Part shown: one piece after another, positions 16,940-25,294 of the stretch
Numbering within the stretch: the first letter of the stretch is position 1
Layout of the letters: every line of letters begins with the position of its first letter
Program-made: the position numbers and the translations under genes
From: an uncultured Saprospiraceae bacterium
GTDB taxonomy: Bacteria; Bacteroidota; Bacteroidia; Chitinophagales; Saprospiraceae
Assembly (NCBI GenBank): GCA_905480595.1
Contig: CAJQQY010000416.1
Coordinates: 1 to 32,439, forward strand
Reading direction: 5' to 3'
Length of the DNA stretch: 32,439 nucleotides
Notes under the pieces: generated by a model
The model's database searches: none
What the model saw: the letters and a program-made list of their open reading frames with translations, nothing else
What the model was told of the DNA's origin: nothing

Positions 16940-17803
16940 ATGAAAGTTACTATTCTTGGTTTGGGGCAAAAAGCATTAAAGGCAATTCGTGCATTGGATC
17001 AAGTGAGCCTGACTTGCATCGAGATGGTGATTATAGGAAAAGATAAAAACATACAAAATGATTATTCACATGATTTAGAAACCTTTTGCATTCAAAATAA
17101 AATACGCTACCTATTCCGAATTGAAGGAAAAGAAATTTTGTCAAAAAGATTAATTGCGATTGGTTGGCGTTGGATGATTCATAAAAATGAAAATCAAGAA
17201 TTAATCGTTTTTCATGATGCTATTTTGCCAAAGTATCGAGGATTTAATCCTTTAGTAACTGCGCTAATTAATGGAGATAGAGAAATTGGAGTTACCGCAC
17301 TTTTTGGGGAATCAGATTTTGATCGAGGAGATATTATTTGTACACAAAAGTTTGAAATTCAATATCCAATTAAAATAAAAGAAGCAATCGAATTAATATC
17401 AAATGGTTATGCTACTTTGCTAAAGGATATATTACAAATGGAAGAAATTCAAGCCGTTCCGCAAGTGGAAAAAAATGCGTCGTATTCATTATGGCGAGAT
17501 TTTACGGATTACTATATTGATTGGAGTTGGTCTGCGGATAAAATAAAAAAAATGGTTGATGCTGTAGGTTTTCCATATTTAGGAGCAAGAACTAGAATAG
17601 AAAATACAGACTTTATTATATCTGAAGTTACTGAAAAAGAAGATGTATTAATTACAAATCGAACTTCAGGAAAAGTACTTTTTAAAGAAGATAAAAAACC
17701 AATAGTCGTCTGTGGAAAAGGATTGTTGAGGATTGATCAAATGACTAATGTTGAGAATAATGAAACTCATTTTCCTAAAAAAATTAGAATACGATTCCAT
17801 TGA
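16940..17803 (+). CDS. Formyltransferase-family protein (sugar N-formyltransferase)
   Basis: A 287-residue protein of the 10-formyltetrahydrofolate-dependent formyltransferase fold (MetF/ArnA N-terminal type). The active-site text is VFHDAILPKYRGFNPLVTALINGDREIGVTALF with His92, then ESDFDRGDIICTQ with Asp128. The canonical Asn two residues before the His is Val90 here, a variant I have the impression exists in a sub-branch of bacterial sugar formyltransferases. The C-terminal part resembles the second domain of such enzymes. It begins directly after the GT2 stop, and its stop overlaps the start of the WecE-like gene (TTGA), so it most likely formylates the product of that aminotransferase, a dTDP-4-amino-4,6-dideoxyhexose. 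Cytoplasmic. It is not methionyl-tRNA formyltransferase by context. Confidence 0.8.
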   Translation: MKVTILGLGQKALKAIRALDQVSLTCIEMVIIGKDKNIQNDYSHDLETFCIQNKIRYLFRIEGKEILSKRLIAIGWRWMIHKNENQELIVFHDAILPKYRGFNPLVTALINGDREIGVTALFGESDFDRGDIICTQKFEIQYPIKIKEAIELISNGYATLLKDILQMEEIQAVPQVEKNASYSLWRDFTDYYIDWSWSADKIKKMVDAVGFPYLGARTRIENTDFIISEVTEKEDVLITNRTSGKVLFKEDKKPIVVCGKGLLRIDQMTNVENNETHFPKKIRIRFH

Positions 17804-18933
17804 GAAATTATGATATTCCTTTCAATAAACCTTGTCTGACGGGTAAAGAGGTTGATTATTTACATCAAGCTGTGAACTCAGGAAAACTTTCAGGAAATGG
17901 TGTTTTTACCAAAAAATGCCATCGCTACTTCGAGGAAAAATATCATTTTAAAAAATGCTTACTTACCACTTCATGTACAGATGCACTAGAAATGGCTGGA
18001 ATTCTCCTTAATCTAAAAGAAGGAGATGAAGTCATTATGCCATCATATACCTTTGTTTCGACTGCGAATGCATTTGTTCTACGGGGAGCGAAAATCATTT
18101 TTGCTGATAGTTATCCCGACCATCCAAACATTGATCCTTCGCTGATAGAGCGATTGATAACTCCAAAAACAAAAGCGATTGTAGTCGTTCACTATGGCGG
18201 AGTTGCGTGTGATATGGATTCAATTATGGAGATGACCAATCGGCATAATTTATTTGTAATTGAAGATGCTGCGCAAGCGATAGATAGTTATTATAAAGGA
18301 AAACCTCTTGGTGGAATTGGGCATTTGGGAGCTTTCTCTTTTCATGAAACTAAGAACATAATTAGTGGGGAAGGAGGAATGTTGGTCATCAATGATGAGC
18401 AGTTTTTGGAGCGTGCAGAAATCATTTGGGAAAAAGGAACTAATCGAGCTGCTTTTTTTAGGGGAGAGGTTAATAAATATAATTGGGTGGATGTAGGTTC
18501 TTCTTTTTTACCTTCAGAACTCACCGCTTCTTTTCTTTTTGCTCAATTGGAAAACATGGAACTTATTCAAAAAAAGAGAATTGAAATTTGGGAAAAATAC
18601 TTTGAAGCGTTCCAGTCAATACCCAACAAACTTCAATTTGACATTGCTCCATTACCAGATTATGCAACAAATAATGGTAATATGTTTTATTTATTAATGA
18701 AATCAAAAGAGAGAAGAGATGAATTGTTAGGTTATCTTAAAGGAGAAGGTATTTTAGCAGTCTTTCATTATTTATCACTTCACAAAAGCCCGTTTTATAA
18801 AAAAGAACATGGTCAACGAGAGTTGACTAATTGTGATAAATTTTCCGATACAATTGTGCGATTACCATTTTATTTTGGATTAGAATTATCGGATGTTTCC
18901 CGAATAGTGAATCTCATTTCAATATGGAAATAG
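17800..18933 (+). CDS. wecE: dTDP-4-amino-4,6-dideoxygalactose transaminase, WecE-like
   Basis: A 377-residue DegT/DnrJ-family aminotransferase with strong WecE/RffA character: FNKPCLTGKEVDYL, VIMPSYTFVSTANAFVLRGA, VIEDAAQAIDSYYKGKPLG, the Schiff-base lysine in AFSFHETKNIISGEGG (Lys185), and EIIWEKGTNRAAFFRGEVNKYNWVDVGSS. WecE converts dTDP-4-keto-6-deoxyglucose to dTDP-Fuc4N with glutamate and PLP. RmlA/RmlB-type enzymes making the substrate are not in the window. TTG start overlaps the formyltransferase stop, and the end overlaps the next gene by 10 bp. Product could be Fuc4N or Qui4N; the WecE-like text favours the galacto product. Confidence 0.88.
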   Translation: MRNYDIPFNKPCLTGKEVDYLHQAVNSGKLSGNGVFTKKCHRYFEEKYHFKKCLLTTSCTDALEMAGILLNLKEGDEVIMPSYTFVSTANAFVLRGAKIIFADSYPDHPNIDPSLIERLITPKTKAIVVVHYGGVACDMDSIMEMTNRHNLFVIEDAAQAIDSYYKGKPLGGIGHLGAFSFHETKNIISGEGGMLVINDEQFLERAEIIWEKGTNRAAFFRGEVNKYNWVDVGSSFLPSELTASFLFAQLENMELIQKKRIEIWEKYFEAFQSIPNKLQFDIAPLPDYATNNGNMFYLLMKSKERRDELLGYLKGEGILAVFHYLSLHKSPFYKKEHGQRELTNCDKFSDTIVRLPFYFGLELSDVSRIVNLISIWK

Positions 18934-20822
18934 CACAAATTTTCTTTGAAGCATTTCTATCACTTTTGATTTTCTTTTTGACGGGGAGTGTTATTGCTTT
19001 ATTTTTTCCTAGCTTAGAAAATACACCTCAAAAAGTATTTTTTAAATTAATTGCTGGGATATTATTCTGGATAATTGGGATCTCCCTCTTTGCCACTTCT
19101 TTCAAAACAATAAATATTTTAGCCTTCCTTTCTTTTCTTTTTTTGTGGAAAAAAGAAGGAAAGCCTCCACGTGAAATTCAACTTCAATATTTTTTTCCAA
19201 AAAAAACTGAAATAAAATACCTAGTTCTTTGTCTTCTTGCATTGTCTTGTTTTATAGGTGTTCAATGCTATCGAAATGAGTATTTTAATCTTGAATATGT
19301 TTATCTCTCGAATGCTGATTATAGTTTTTACATCACCATGGCAGAATACCAATTTTTGACTGATGTGGAACGATTTACTCCTTGGTATGAACTTCATGAA
19401 TTATCCAAAGGTGGCGGCGCTGAACCATATCATTATGGAGATATTTGGTTGACAAGTGCTTTCTTACAATGGTGCGAAACTAGCCCATTAAAAATGTATT
19501 TATACATTCTACTTCCAGTTATTTCTACTGTTAGTTTTACTGGATTACATACCCTTTATTCGAATCATTCGCCTAAATCAAATAACTATGTAAATATTTT
19601 TATTTGTTTTTTGATGATGTTTTCTATTGGAGGAATTCCTTTTGTTCGAGAGGCTTTTGGATTTTCAATTTTGCCGCTTACTTCACCTAAATCTTTTCTA
19701 TTTTTTAGTTTATGTACGTTAGGATTTATTTTTTTATTAAAAAATAAACACCAAATATTTATAACTATTCTTTGCATCGTTCCAATATTTCATATAATTT
19801 ATGCGCCACTTATCTTTACGACAACATTTGTTTGGTCAGGATATTTTTATTTTTTCAAAAGAGAAAAATGGACAAAGTATGGATTGCTCTTTCCCGTTTT
19901 AATGACACTAGGAATTGTACTATTTTATCTTTTATTTGGAAAGTATAGTACATATTATGATGGGACTTCAAAATTGGAATTGGCGGTTTATCTCAAGGGG
20001 TTTTTAATAACTTCTTTTCGAGATGTGTTGTCAAGAGCAATTGTTTTTTATTTACCTGTGATAACCTTGATGGGATGGATTTGGAAAAATAAAAACTATC
20101 TGAGTCATCTTGACAAACAAGTATTTAGCTTTTCGGGCGTTTTACTTTTGATGACGATTTTCTTTAGAGGATTGTTGAATTACAATGGTGAATCATTGCA
20201 AATTCCACAGATGATTTTCAATCCACTTCTAACGATCATGTTGCTTTTTATTTTTTCGCTTTTGGTGAAGAATGATTTTTTTAATAAAAAATATAAACTG
20301 CTGATAAATATTTTTATCATCATTCATTTAGTTTCTTCGATATTTATTTTACTGAATAATTACACTCAAAAAGCGGATAGAATTACTTTTCAGTTCCTAA
20401 ATCAAATTAAATATGAATTGGCAGAACTTCCACGAATTGGTGTTTTTATCACGACTTCCGAAGACATAAATTTTCATTCTGTCAATCCTCATTTATGTTA
20501 TGTTGCTGAACCTTTAAAATTGATTGGAAAAAACAAATGGGTTCACTCTATTTCTACTCCAGAGGAGGTGACTAATTTTCCATTTCCTGAAAGAATTTCT
20601 AGTATCGTTAACACGCCTTTCTACAAATTTATCCAACAAGAAAAAAAGAATAATAATTATACGACCTATGGGAAAGCACAGAAAGATTTTGTTGAAAAAT
20701 ATAGAATTGGATATGTTTTAATTGAAAAAGGAGGAGTGTTGACTGAAGAGTTAGCATCTATTATTTCAAAGATGATTGAGGAAGAGAATGGAGCATTTCG
20801 AGTAGGGATTTTTAAGCAGTAA
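18924..20822 (+). CDS. Polytopic membrane protein, possible GT-C glycosyltransferase
   Basis: A 632-residue inner-membrane protein with about twelve hydrophobic segments between residues 8 and 480 and a soluble C-terminal region (about 490-632). A large loop after the fourth segment holds acidic motifs NADYSFYITMAEYQ and EPYHYGDIW, similar in position to the catalytic first loop of GT-C enzymes (ArnT, PMT-like). I cannot match it to a named family. Its place right after ArnC-like, formyltransferase and aminotransferase genes, overlapping the last by 10 bp, suggests it uses a polyprenyl-phosphate-linked sugar on the periplasmic side. A polymerase role is an alternative. Confidence 0.6.
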   Translation: MEIAQIFFEAFLSLLIFFLTGSVIALFFPSLENTPQKVFFKLIAGILFWIIGISLFATSFKTINILAFLSFLFLWKKEGKPPREIQLQYFFPKKTEIKYLVLCLLALSCFIGVQCYRNEYFNLEYVYLSNADYSFYITMAEYQFLTDVERFTPWYELHELSKGGGAEPYHYGDIWLTSAFLQWCETSPLKMYLYILLPVISTVSFTGLHTLYSNHSPKSNNYVNIFICFLMMFSIGGIPFVREAFGFSILPLTSPKSFLFFSLCTLGFIFLLKNKHQIFITILCIVPIFHIIYAPLIFTTTFVWSGYFYFFKREKWTKYGLLFPVLMTLGIVLFYLLFGKYSTYYDGTSKLELAVYLKGFLITSFRDVLSRAIVFYLPVITLMGWIWKNKNYLSHLDKQVFSFSGVLLLMTIFFRGLLNYNGESLQIPQMIFNPLLTIMLLFIFSLLVKNDFFNKKYKLLINIFIIIHLVSSIFILLNNYTQKADRITFQFLNQIKYELAELPRIGVFITTSEDINFHSVNPHLCYVAEPLKLIGKNKWVHSISTPEEVTNFPFPERISSIVNTPFYKFIQQEKKNNNYTTYGKAQKDFVEKYRIGYVLIEKGGVLTEELASIISKMIEEENGAFRVGIFKQ

Positions 20823-20844
20823 ATTTGTGAGGTATTAAAAAAAT

Positions 20845-22125
20845 GTGTTGAAGAACTTTTTACTAAATCGCAAAAATAGAGTATTGAATTTTAAGAAAAA
20901 CATCTTTTTAAAAAATGTTTCTATTCTTTCTTTAGGAACACTAGGTGCACAACTAATTAATATTGGTGGGCTTCCTATATTGTCTAGAATGTATAGCAAT
21001 GCTGAATTTGGGACGCTTGCATTATTCATGGCATTTGGTTCTATTGTATTTTCTTTTTCTACTTTAAAGCTTGATTTAGCTATTGTGAAAACGGAAAAAA
21101 GGAATGAAAAAATGGCATTGATCCGTATTTCGTTTATTGCCATATTATTTTTTTCAATTCTATCCATATTATGCCTTTTTATATGTTTATTTTGGAAGTC
21201 ACAGATAAGTAATTTATTTCTTTTGCTGCTTTTCTTTTTTTTTATTGCGAATGGAGGAAGTAATGTTCTGATATTTTTTTTCAATAGTGAAAAAAAATAT
21301 CAGAACATTACTTTTGCAAAGGTTCTATTGGCGATTGTTAATCTTATTTTTGCGCTGTTATTGTTTTATTGGGATTCAAGTTTGGGACTTATCTGTGCGA
21401 TTACTTTAGCTAATATTTTTTCTTTTTTAGGATTGGTGATTTTTTTCAGAGAGGAAATACCAAGTATTTTTAAAATAGAAAATACCTTTTCTAAAAAGGT
21501 TTTATATCAAAATATCAACTTTATTAAGTTTAGCACGATCGCCTCATTTTTAGATATTTTATCCTACCAAGTAATCATAATTATTTTATCTACTTATTAT
21601 TCTAAAGAGATAACAGGTTCTTTTTTTATGTCGATGCGAGTAGTTCTTTTGCCCACAGCTTTGATTGGAGCAGCGATTGGTCAGGTTTTTTATAAAGAAA
21701 TTTCAGATAAGTTTTCACGTAACCAACTAACAAAAAATGATTTTTGGAATATTTGGAAAATATTGTTTAAAATAGGAATTATCCCATTGATTATTTTTTT
21801 GTTTTATGGAAAAATACTTTTTGTTTGGGCGCTTGGAAATGAATGGATTTTAGCGGGAGAGATGGCAGTTATTTTAGTTATTAAAGGTTTTTTTAATTTT
21901 CTGAGCAGCCCAACAAGTTCGGGTTTTGTAGTAATTAATAAGCAACAGTATAATTTGATTTTGACAGCAGTTCGAATAACTTATACGATTATTTTACTTT
22001 GGTTGTCAATCCTTAGGAATGATATATTTTTCTTTTTGAGATGGTATACTTTTTTTGAAATCTTACAGATGCTAATATATAATTTTTTAATGCTGAATAA
22101 TCTTCCTGATAATAATATTGAATGA
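20845..22125 (+). CDS. wzx: Wzx-type polysaccharide flippase (MOP superfamily)
   Basis: A 426-residue membrane protein with about twelve hydrophobic segments and the N-terminal features of Wzx/RfbX-type flippases (SILSLGTLGAQLINIGGLPILSRMYSNAEFGTLALF). It should move undecaprenyl-pyrophosphate-linked repeat units across the inner membrane. The start is GTG 20845 or TTG 20848, 22 bp after the previous stop, with GAGG upstream near 20828-20832. An unusual perfect 26-bp inverted repeat with a 4-nt loop lies inside the gene at 21258-21313, keeping the frame open and encoding the segment around SNVLIFFFNSEKKYQNIT. Confidence 0.88.
   Translation: MLKNFLLNRKNRVLNFKKNIFLKNVSILSLGTLGAQLINIGGLPILSRMYSNAEFGTLALFMAFGSIVFSFSTLKLDLAIVKTEKRNEKMALIRISFIAILFFSILSILCLFICLFWKSQISNLFLLLLFFFFIANGGSNVLIFFFNSEKKYQNITFAKVLLAIVNLIFALLLFYWDSSLGLICAITLANIFSFLGLVIFFREEIPSIFKIENTFSKKVLYQNINFIKFSTIASFLDILSYQVIIIILSTYYSKEITGSFFMSMRVVLLPTALIGAAIGQVFYKEISDKFSRNQLTKNDFWNIWKILFKIGIIPLIIFLFYGKILFVWALGNEWILAGEMAVILVIKGFFNFLSSPTSSGFVVINKQQYNLILTAVRITYTIILLWLSILRNDIFFFLRWYTFFEILQMLIYNFLMLNNLPDNNIE
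21258..21313. repeat. Perfect 26-bp inverted repeat inside the flippase gene
   Basis: Arms 21258-21283 and 21288-21313 are exact reverse complements with loop ATAG. Each arm starts or ends with AAGTAATGTTCTGATA or its complement and includes an eight-T/eight-A run. In mRNA this gives a very strong stem followed by only a short T-stretch. Confidence 0.95.
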
Positions 22126-22149
22126 TAGGAGTGAGCTAATTTTAATTTT

Positions 22150-22163
22150 TACACACACACACA
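22150..22163. repeat. AC dinucleotide tract before the GT4 gene
   Basis: About six and a half AC units (22151-22163) follow a short T-run, 38 bp before the GT4 start, in the 76-bp gap after wzx. Such tracts can change length by slippage; here it would alter promoter or leader spacing, not a reading frame. Confidence 0.7.
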
Positions 22164-22201
22164 TAAATGCACTTAAAAAAAATGTCACTAAATAAATAGA
22201 T

Positions 22202-23356
22202 TTGAAAAATAAAAATATTCTCTTTTTATGTTCATGGTATCCTTCGAAAGTTCAGTTGTTCAATGGTAACTTTGTTTTCAAACATGCGAGAAGTTTAGTT
22301 AAAAAGAAAATTAATCTTTTTGTACTTGTAGTATGTGAAGACTTGGTACTTAGAAAAAGGTTTACCTTAGAAGAAGGATCAAAAGAAAATGTGAAAGAAT
22401 TGGTGGTATATTATTCCTACCCTTTTAAGTTTTTAAAACAATTATATAAGTTTATAGCCTATTTAAAAGGAATAAAATATATAAAGCAAAAGCAAGGTAA
22501 GATAGATTTAATACATGTCAATGTTTTGATTGATGCAGGTTTTATTGCATTGTTAGTGAATTATATCAAAGGGACTCCCTATATAATTACAGAACATTCA
22601 TCTATTTTTTCTCCCCTTAATCCCAAATCTTACTCAAAGGTTTTAAAACCTTTAATAAGAAAAGCTATTCAAAGGAGTAAGTTCATATTACCTGTTTCAA
22701 ATGAGCTGGGAAATAATATGAAGAAAATATTTTCAGAAGTACCTTATAAAAAAATACCCAATGTTGTAAATGAAAATATTTTTCATATTTCAAATCCAAA
22801 AGTCAAAGGAAAAAATTTGAAATTTCTACATGTTTCAAGTTTTGCAAAATTGAAAAATGTAGAAGGAATCCTTACGGTTGTTAAAAAATTGAGTTTACAA
22901 AGAACTGATTTTTCAATGACGATAGCTGGAGATGGTGATCTTGAAAAAATAAAGAATATTGCGAGAGGAAAAGGTATTCCTACTAATAATATTAATTTTC
23001 ATGGAACAATGAACGAAGTTGAAACAGCGGAGATATTTCGTTCACACGATGTATTTGTTTTATTTAGCGATTACGAAAATCTCCCTTGTGTATTGCTCGA
23101 AGCTCAAATGTGTGGAATGCCATTGATTGCTACTAATGTTGGAGGAGTTGCAGAAATATTATCTAGCGAAGAGGATGGAATATTAATTAAGGCAGGAGAT
23201 GAAAAAGAATTGTTAAATAGCCTAAATCACATGATTGATAATTTTGCAAAATATAATCCATTTTTAATAAGAGAAAAGGCTATCCAACAATTTAGTGAAA
23301 AAGCTGTAACGGACAATATAATAGAAATTTATAGAGATGTTTTAAGCCTGTATTAA
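22202..23356 (+). CDS. GT4-family glycosyltransferase
   Basis: A 384-residue retaining glycosyltransferase of the GT-B fold. N-terminal ILFLCSWYPSKVQLFNGNFVFKHARSL is typical of GT4 enzymes. The C-terminal nucleotide-sugar site includes LHVSSFAKLKNVEGIL, GDGDLEKI, and FVLFSDYENLPCVLLEAQMCGMPLIATNVGGVAEIL with the E-x7-E-like pair. No membrane segment; it should add one sugar to the lipid-linked repeat unit in the cytoplasm. TTG start at 22202. It is the last gene of the plus-strand operon and ends 1 bp from the end of the convergent FkbM gene, so any terminator would lie in coding sequence. Confidence 0.87.
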   Translation: MKNKNILFLCSWYPSKVQLFNGNFVFKHARSLVKKKINLFVLVVCEDLVLRKRFTLEEGSKENVKELVVYYSYPFKFLKQLYKFIAYLKGIKYIKQKQGKIDLIHVNVLIDAGFIALLVNYIKGTPYIITEHSSIFSPLNPKSYSKVLKPLIRKAIQRSKFILPVSNELGNNMKKIFSEVPYKKIPNVVNENIFHISNPKVKGKNLKFLHVSSFAKLKNVEGILTVVKKLSLQRTDFSMTIAGDGDLEKIKNIARGKGIPTNNINFHGTMNEVETAEIFRSHDVFVLFSDYENLPCVLLEAQMCGMPLIATNVGGVAEILSSEEDGILIKAGDEKELLNSLNHMIDNFAKYNPFLIREKAIQQFSEKAVTDNIIEIYRDVLSLY

Positions 23357-23357
23357 A

Positions 23358-24101
23358 TTACTTTCTCCTCCCCACAATCCTCCCATAATTCAAATCCATC
23401 CCCGTCCTTTCATACTCAAACTTCACAATCTCAAATCCATTCTCCTCCAATTTTTTCACAATCTCATCCCCAGTAAAATCCGGATCTTTCATATCATGAA
23501 ACTCCATCGAAATCACATTAATTTTTTCAAAGATAGAACTAAGAGTATTAAACAAAATAGCATATTCTGCCCCCTCACAATCCATTTTCAAAAAATCGAT
23601 TTGCTCAATCTCATTATCCTTAATAAATTGCTCCAATGTTTTCACTTCAACCTTTTGAGTATTTTTCTCTTTCCCAAGCAGCGCATAATTTTCAATCAAA
23701 GAATGATTAATACTAAGTCCTGTATATAAATCAAGTATTCCATTTTCTCCGCCAATTGCCATTTGGAAAGTTTTTACATTTTCGATTTGACAATCTTCTA
23801 AATTTTGTTGAAGTGAATTGAAATTTTCTTTGCTTGGTTCGATGGAAAATATTTGAGAATCAGCAGAAGTATTTTTTGAAGCAAAAATCGAAAAATATCC
23901 ATAGTGGGCACCGATATCAACTACAGTCACTTTTTTATAAAAAGGAAAGTAATCAGCATATTCTCTTTCTTCAAAAATGGCTTTTAAAACATTAAGTGCA
24001 TTTTTATTCTTTGAGTAATTAAGCGTAAGACCAACCACGTTACAAATTTTTGTAAAGGTTTTTTTATCTCTTCTTAAAATACGTTTTAAAAGATTGATCA
24101 T
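23358..24101 (-). CDS. FkbM-family methyltransferase
   Basis: A 247-residue SAM-dependent methyltransferase of the FkbM type. SAM-binding motif I is VVDIGAHYGYFSIF (about 60-73), followed by FSIEPSKENF (motif II) and IDFLKMDCEGAEYAIL near 167-182, the FkbM hallmark. Such enzymes O-methylate sugars or other metabolites in surface-polysaccharide loci. It is 7 bp downstream of the FemAB/GNAT-like gene on the same strand, likely cotranscribed, and converges on the GT4 gene. Acceptor unknown. Confidence 0.87.
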   Translation of the reverse strand: MINLLKRILRRDKKTFTKICNVVGLTLNYSKNKNALNVLKAIFEEREYADYFPFYKKVTVVDIGAHYGYFSIFASKNTSADSQIFSIEPSKENFNSLQQNLEDCQIENVKTFQMAIGGENGILDLYTGLSINHSLIENYALLGKEKNTQKVEVKTLEQFIKDNEIEQIDFLKMDCEGAEYAILFNTLSSIFEKINVISMEFHDMKDPDFTGDEIVKKLEENGFEIVKFEYERTGMDLNYGRIVGRRK

Positions 24102-24108
24102 AGATTGA

Positions 24109-25044
24109 TTATTTCAATTTATACAGAATTTCCAAAAACCTTGACCCAAAATTTTTCAAATTAAAATATGGCACTTGCTCCGCACCAAATTCCTGCCTCA
24201 CCTTGGCAATCCCTTCAATCACACTCCCACAAAAATCAAAACGAGATTTTCCTAAAATCTCCTTCGCATATTTAATTGATTCCCAAATAATCAAAACTCC
24301 CGCACCGCTATTTCGAAAAATAGGATCACTTCCGGTCATTTGAAAATAAGCAGTCTCCTCGTCCCAAGTCAAATAAGCAACAGAATGAATTTGCTCATTT
24401 TCATCAATTCCAAAAAATACCTTCCTTGCATTTTCTTTTTCTAAAATAGAATCAAAATTTTTGACAAAATCGAAAGAGTAGGGGACTCGCATTTGCTGTT
24501 TTTCAAAAGTCATTTTTTGTACGTCATAAAATTCTTCAAGACTTCGATCCGATACTATTCTAATTGACTTTTGAGCTTTGGTAATTTTATTATTACGATA
24601 ATTAGAACTGATTTTTTGAGATATTTCCTCCAAGGTTTGCGACAAATCAATCAAAAAGGAATATCGTACCGTCGCTTCAAATCCCTCCCAATAAAATGGT
24701 AACCAATTTGTAATCGAAGGATGAAAATTTTGATCAAAGAAATCGAACTTTGGAAGTTGCTCAATAAAAACTCGCATCAACTTTTCTTGCTGTTTTACTG
24801 AGCGAAATTTTCTAGAAAAATATGGGCCCAAACATGGCGTAATTAGCGGCATTCGGGAAAGCGAAAATCCAAATTGCTTTTTTTTCAAAATCGGCATCGT
24901 CGCGGCTATCTCACTTCCTTTTTTTATCATCAAAATATCCCAACCACTTTCACCACAAACTGCATCCAAATACCAAGATTTTGAAAATAGAGGAATCTCT
25001 TTTTCTTTTTCACAAAATAAAATATACGCCTCTTTATCGGTCAT
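24109..25044 (-). CDS. FemAB/GNAT-like acyltransferase
   Basis: A 311-residue protein with a double-GNAT FemAB-like layout: N-terminal WYLDAVCGESGWDILMIKKGSEIAATMPI, a middle segment SSNYRNNKITKAQKSIRIVSDRSLEEFYDVQKMTFEKQQMRVP, and a C-terminal GNAT-like core with VAYLTWDEETAYFQMTGSDPIFRNSGAGVLIIWESIKYA and FDFCGS. This resembles the Acetyltransf_6/BioF2-like proteins common in exopolysaccharide loci, where they may acylate or aminoacylate an amino sugar. Substrate unknown. Start ATG 25044; no other close option. A 250-bp gap separates it from the next upstream gene, so it likely has its own promoter. Confidence 0.75.
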   Translation of the reverse strand: MTDKEAYILFCEKEKEIPLFSKSWYLDAVCGESGWDILMIKKGSEIAATMPILKKKQFGFSLSRMPLITPCLGPYFSRKFRSVKQQEKLMRVFIEQLPKFDFFDQNFHPSITNWLPFYWEGFEATVRYSFLIDLSQTLEEISQKISSNYRNNKITKAQKSIRIVSDRSLEEFYDVQKMTFEKQQMRVPYSFDFVKNFDSILEKENARKVFFGIDENEQIHSVAYLTWDEETAYFQMTGSDPIFRNSGAGVLIIWESIKYAKEILGKSRFDFCGSVIEGIAKVRQEFGAEQVPYFNLKNFGSRFLEILYKLK

Positions 25045-25240
25045 TTATGGAAAAATAAATATTTTGGGTTTATAGAATTAGGAAATTTGATCTAAAGAAG
25101 TAACTTACGAAAAATAATAATTGGAAAATTTCGTTTTGTTCAATTATTGAGTAAATTTGTTACTCAAAATCGTGTTGAATTTAACATTTGCACGATTTCC
25201 CAATTTAGAAATTACTTTGATGATTATTGATAGTAAGAGT

Positions 25241-25265
25241 AACCAGCGAAATCCTTTCGCTGGTT
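25241..25265. terminator. Hairpin downstream of the WlbA-like gene
   Basis: AACCAGCGAAA and TTTCGCTGGTT form a perfect 11-bp stem with a 3-nt loop, 29 bases after the oxidoreductase stop. The T-rich tail (TTCTTT) follows on the plus strand; on the minus strand there is no U-run, so efficiency for the gene is uncertain. Confidence 0.6.
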
Positions 25266-25294
25266 TTCTTTATTTTAAACACTTGATCAAGTAT

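Noticed and set aside
16940-17803. Methionyl-tRNA formyltransferase (fmt)
   Set aside because: Context is a sugar operon, the catalytic Asn is missing, and the gene overlaps the WecE-like gene.
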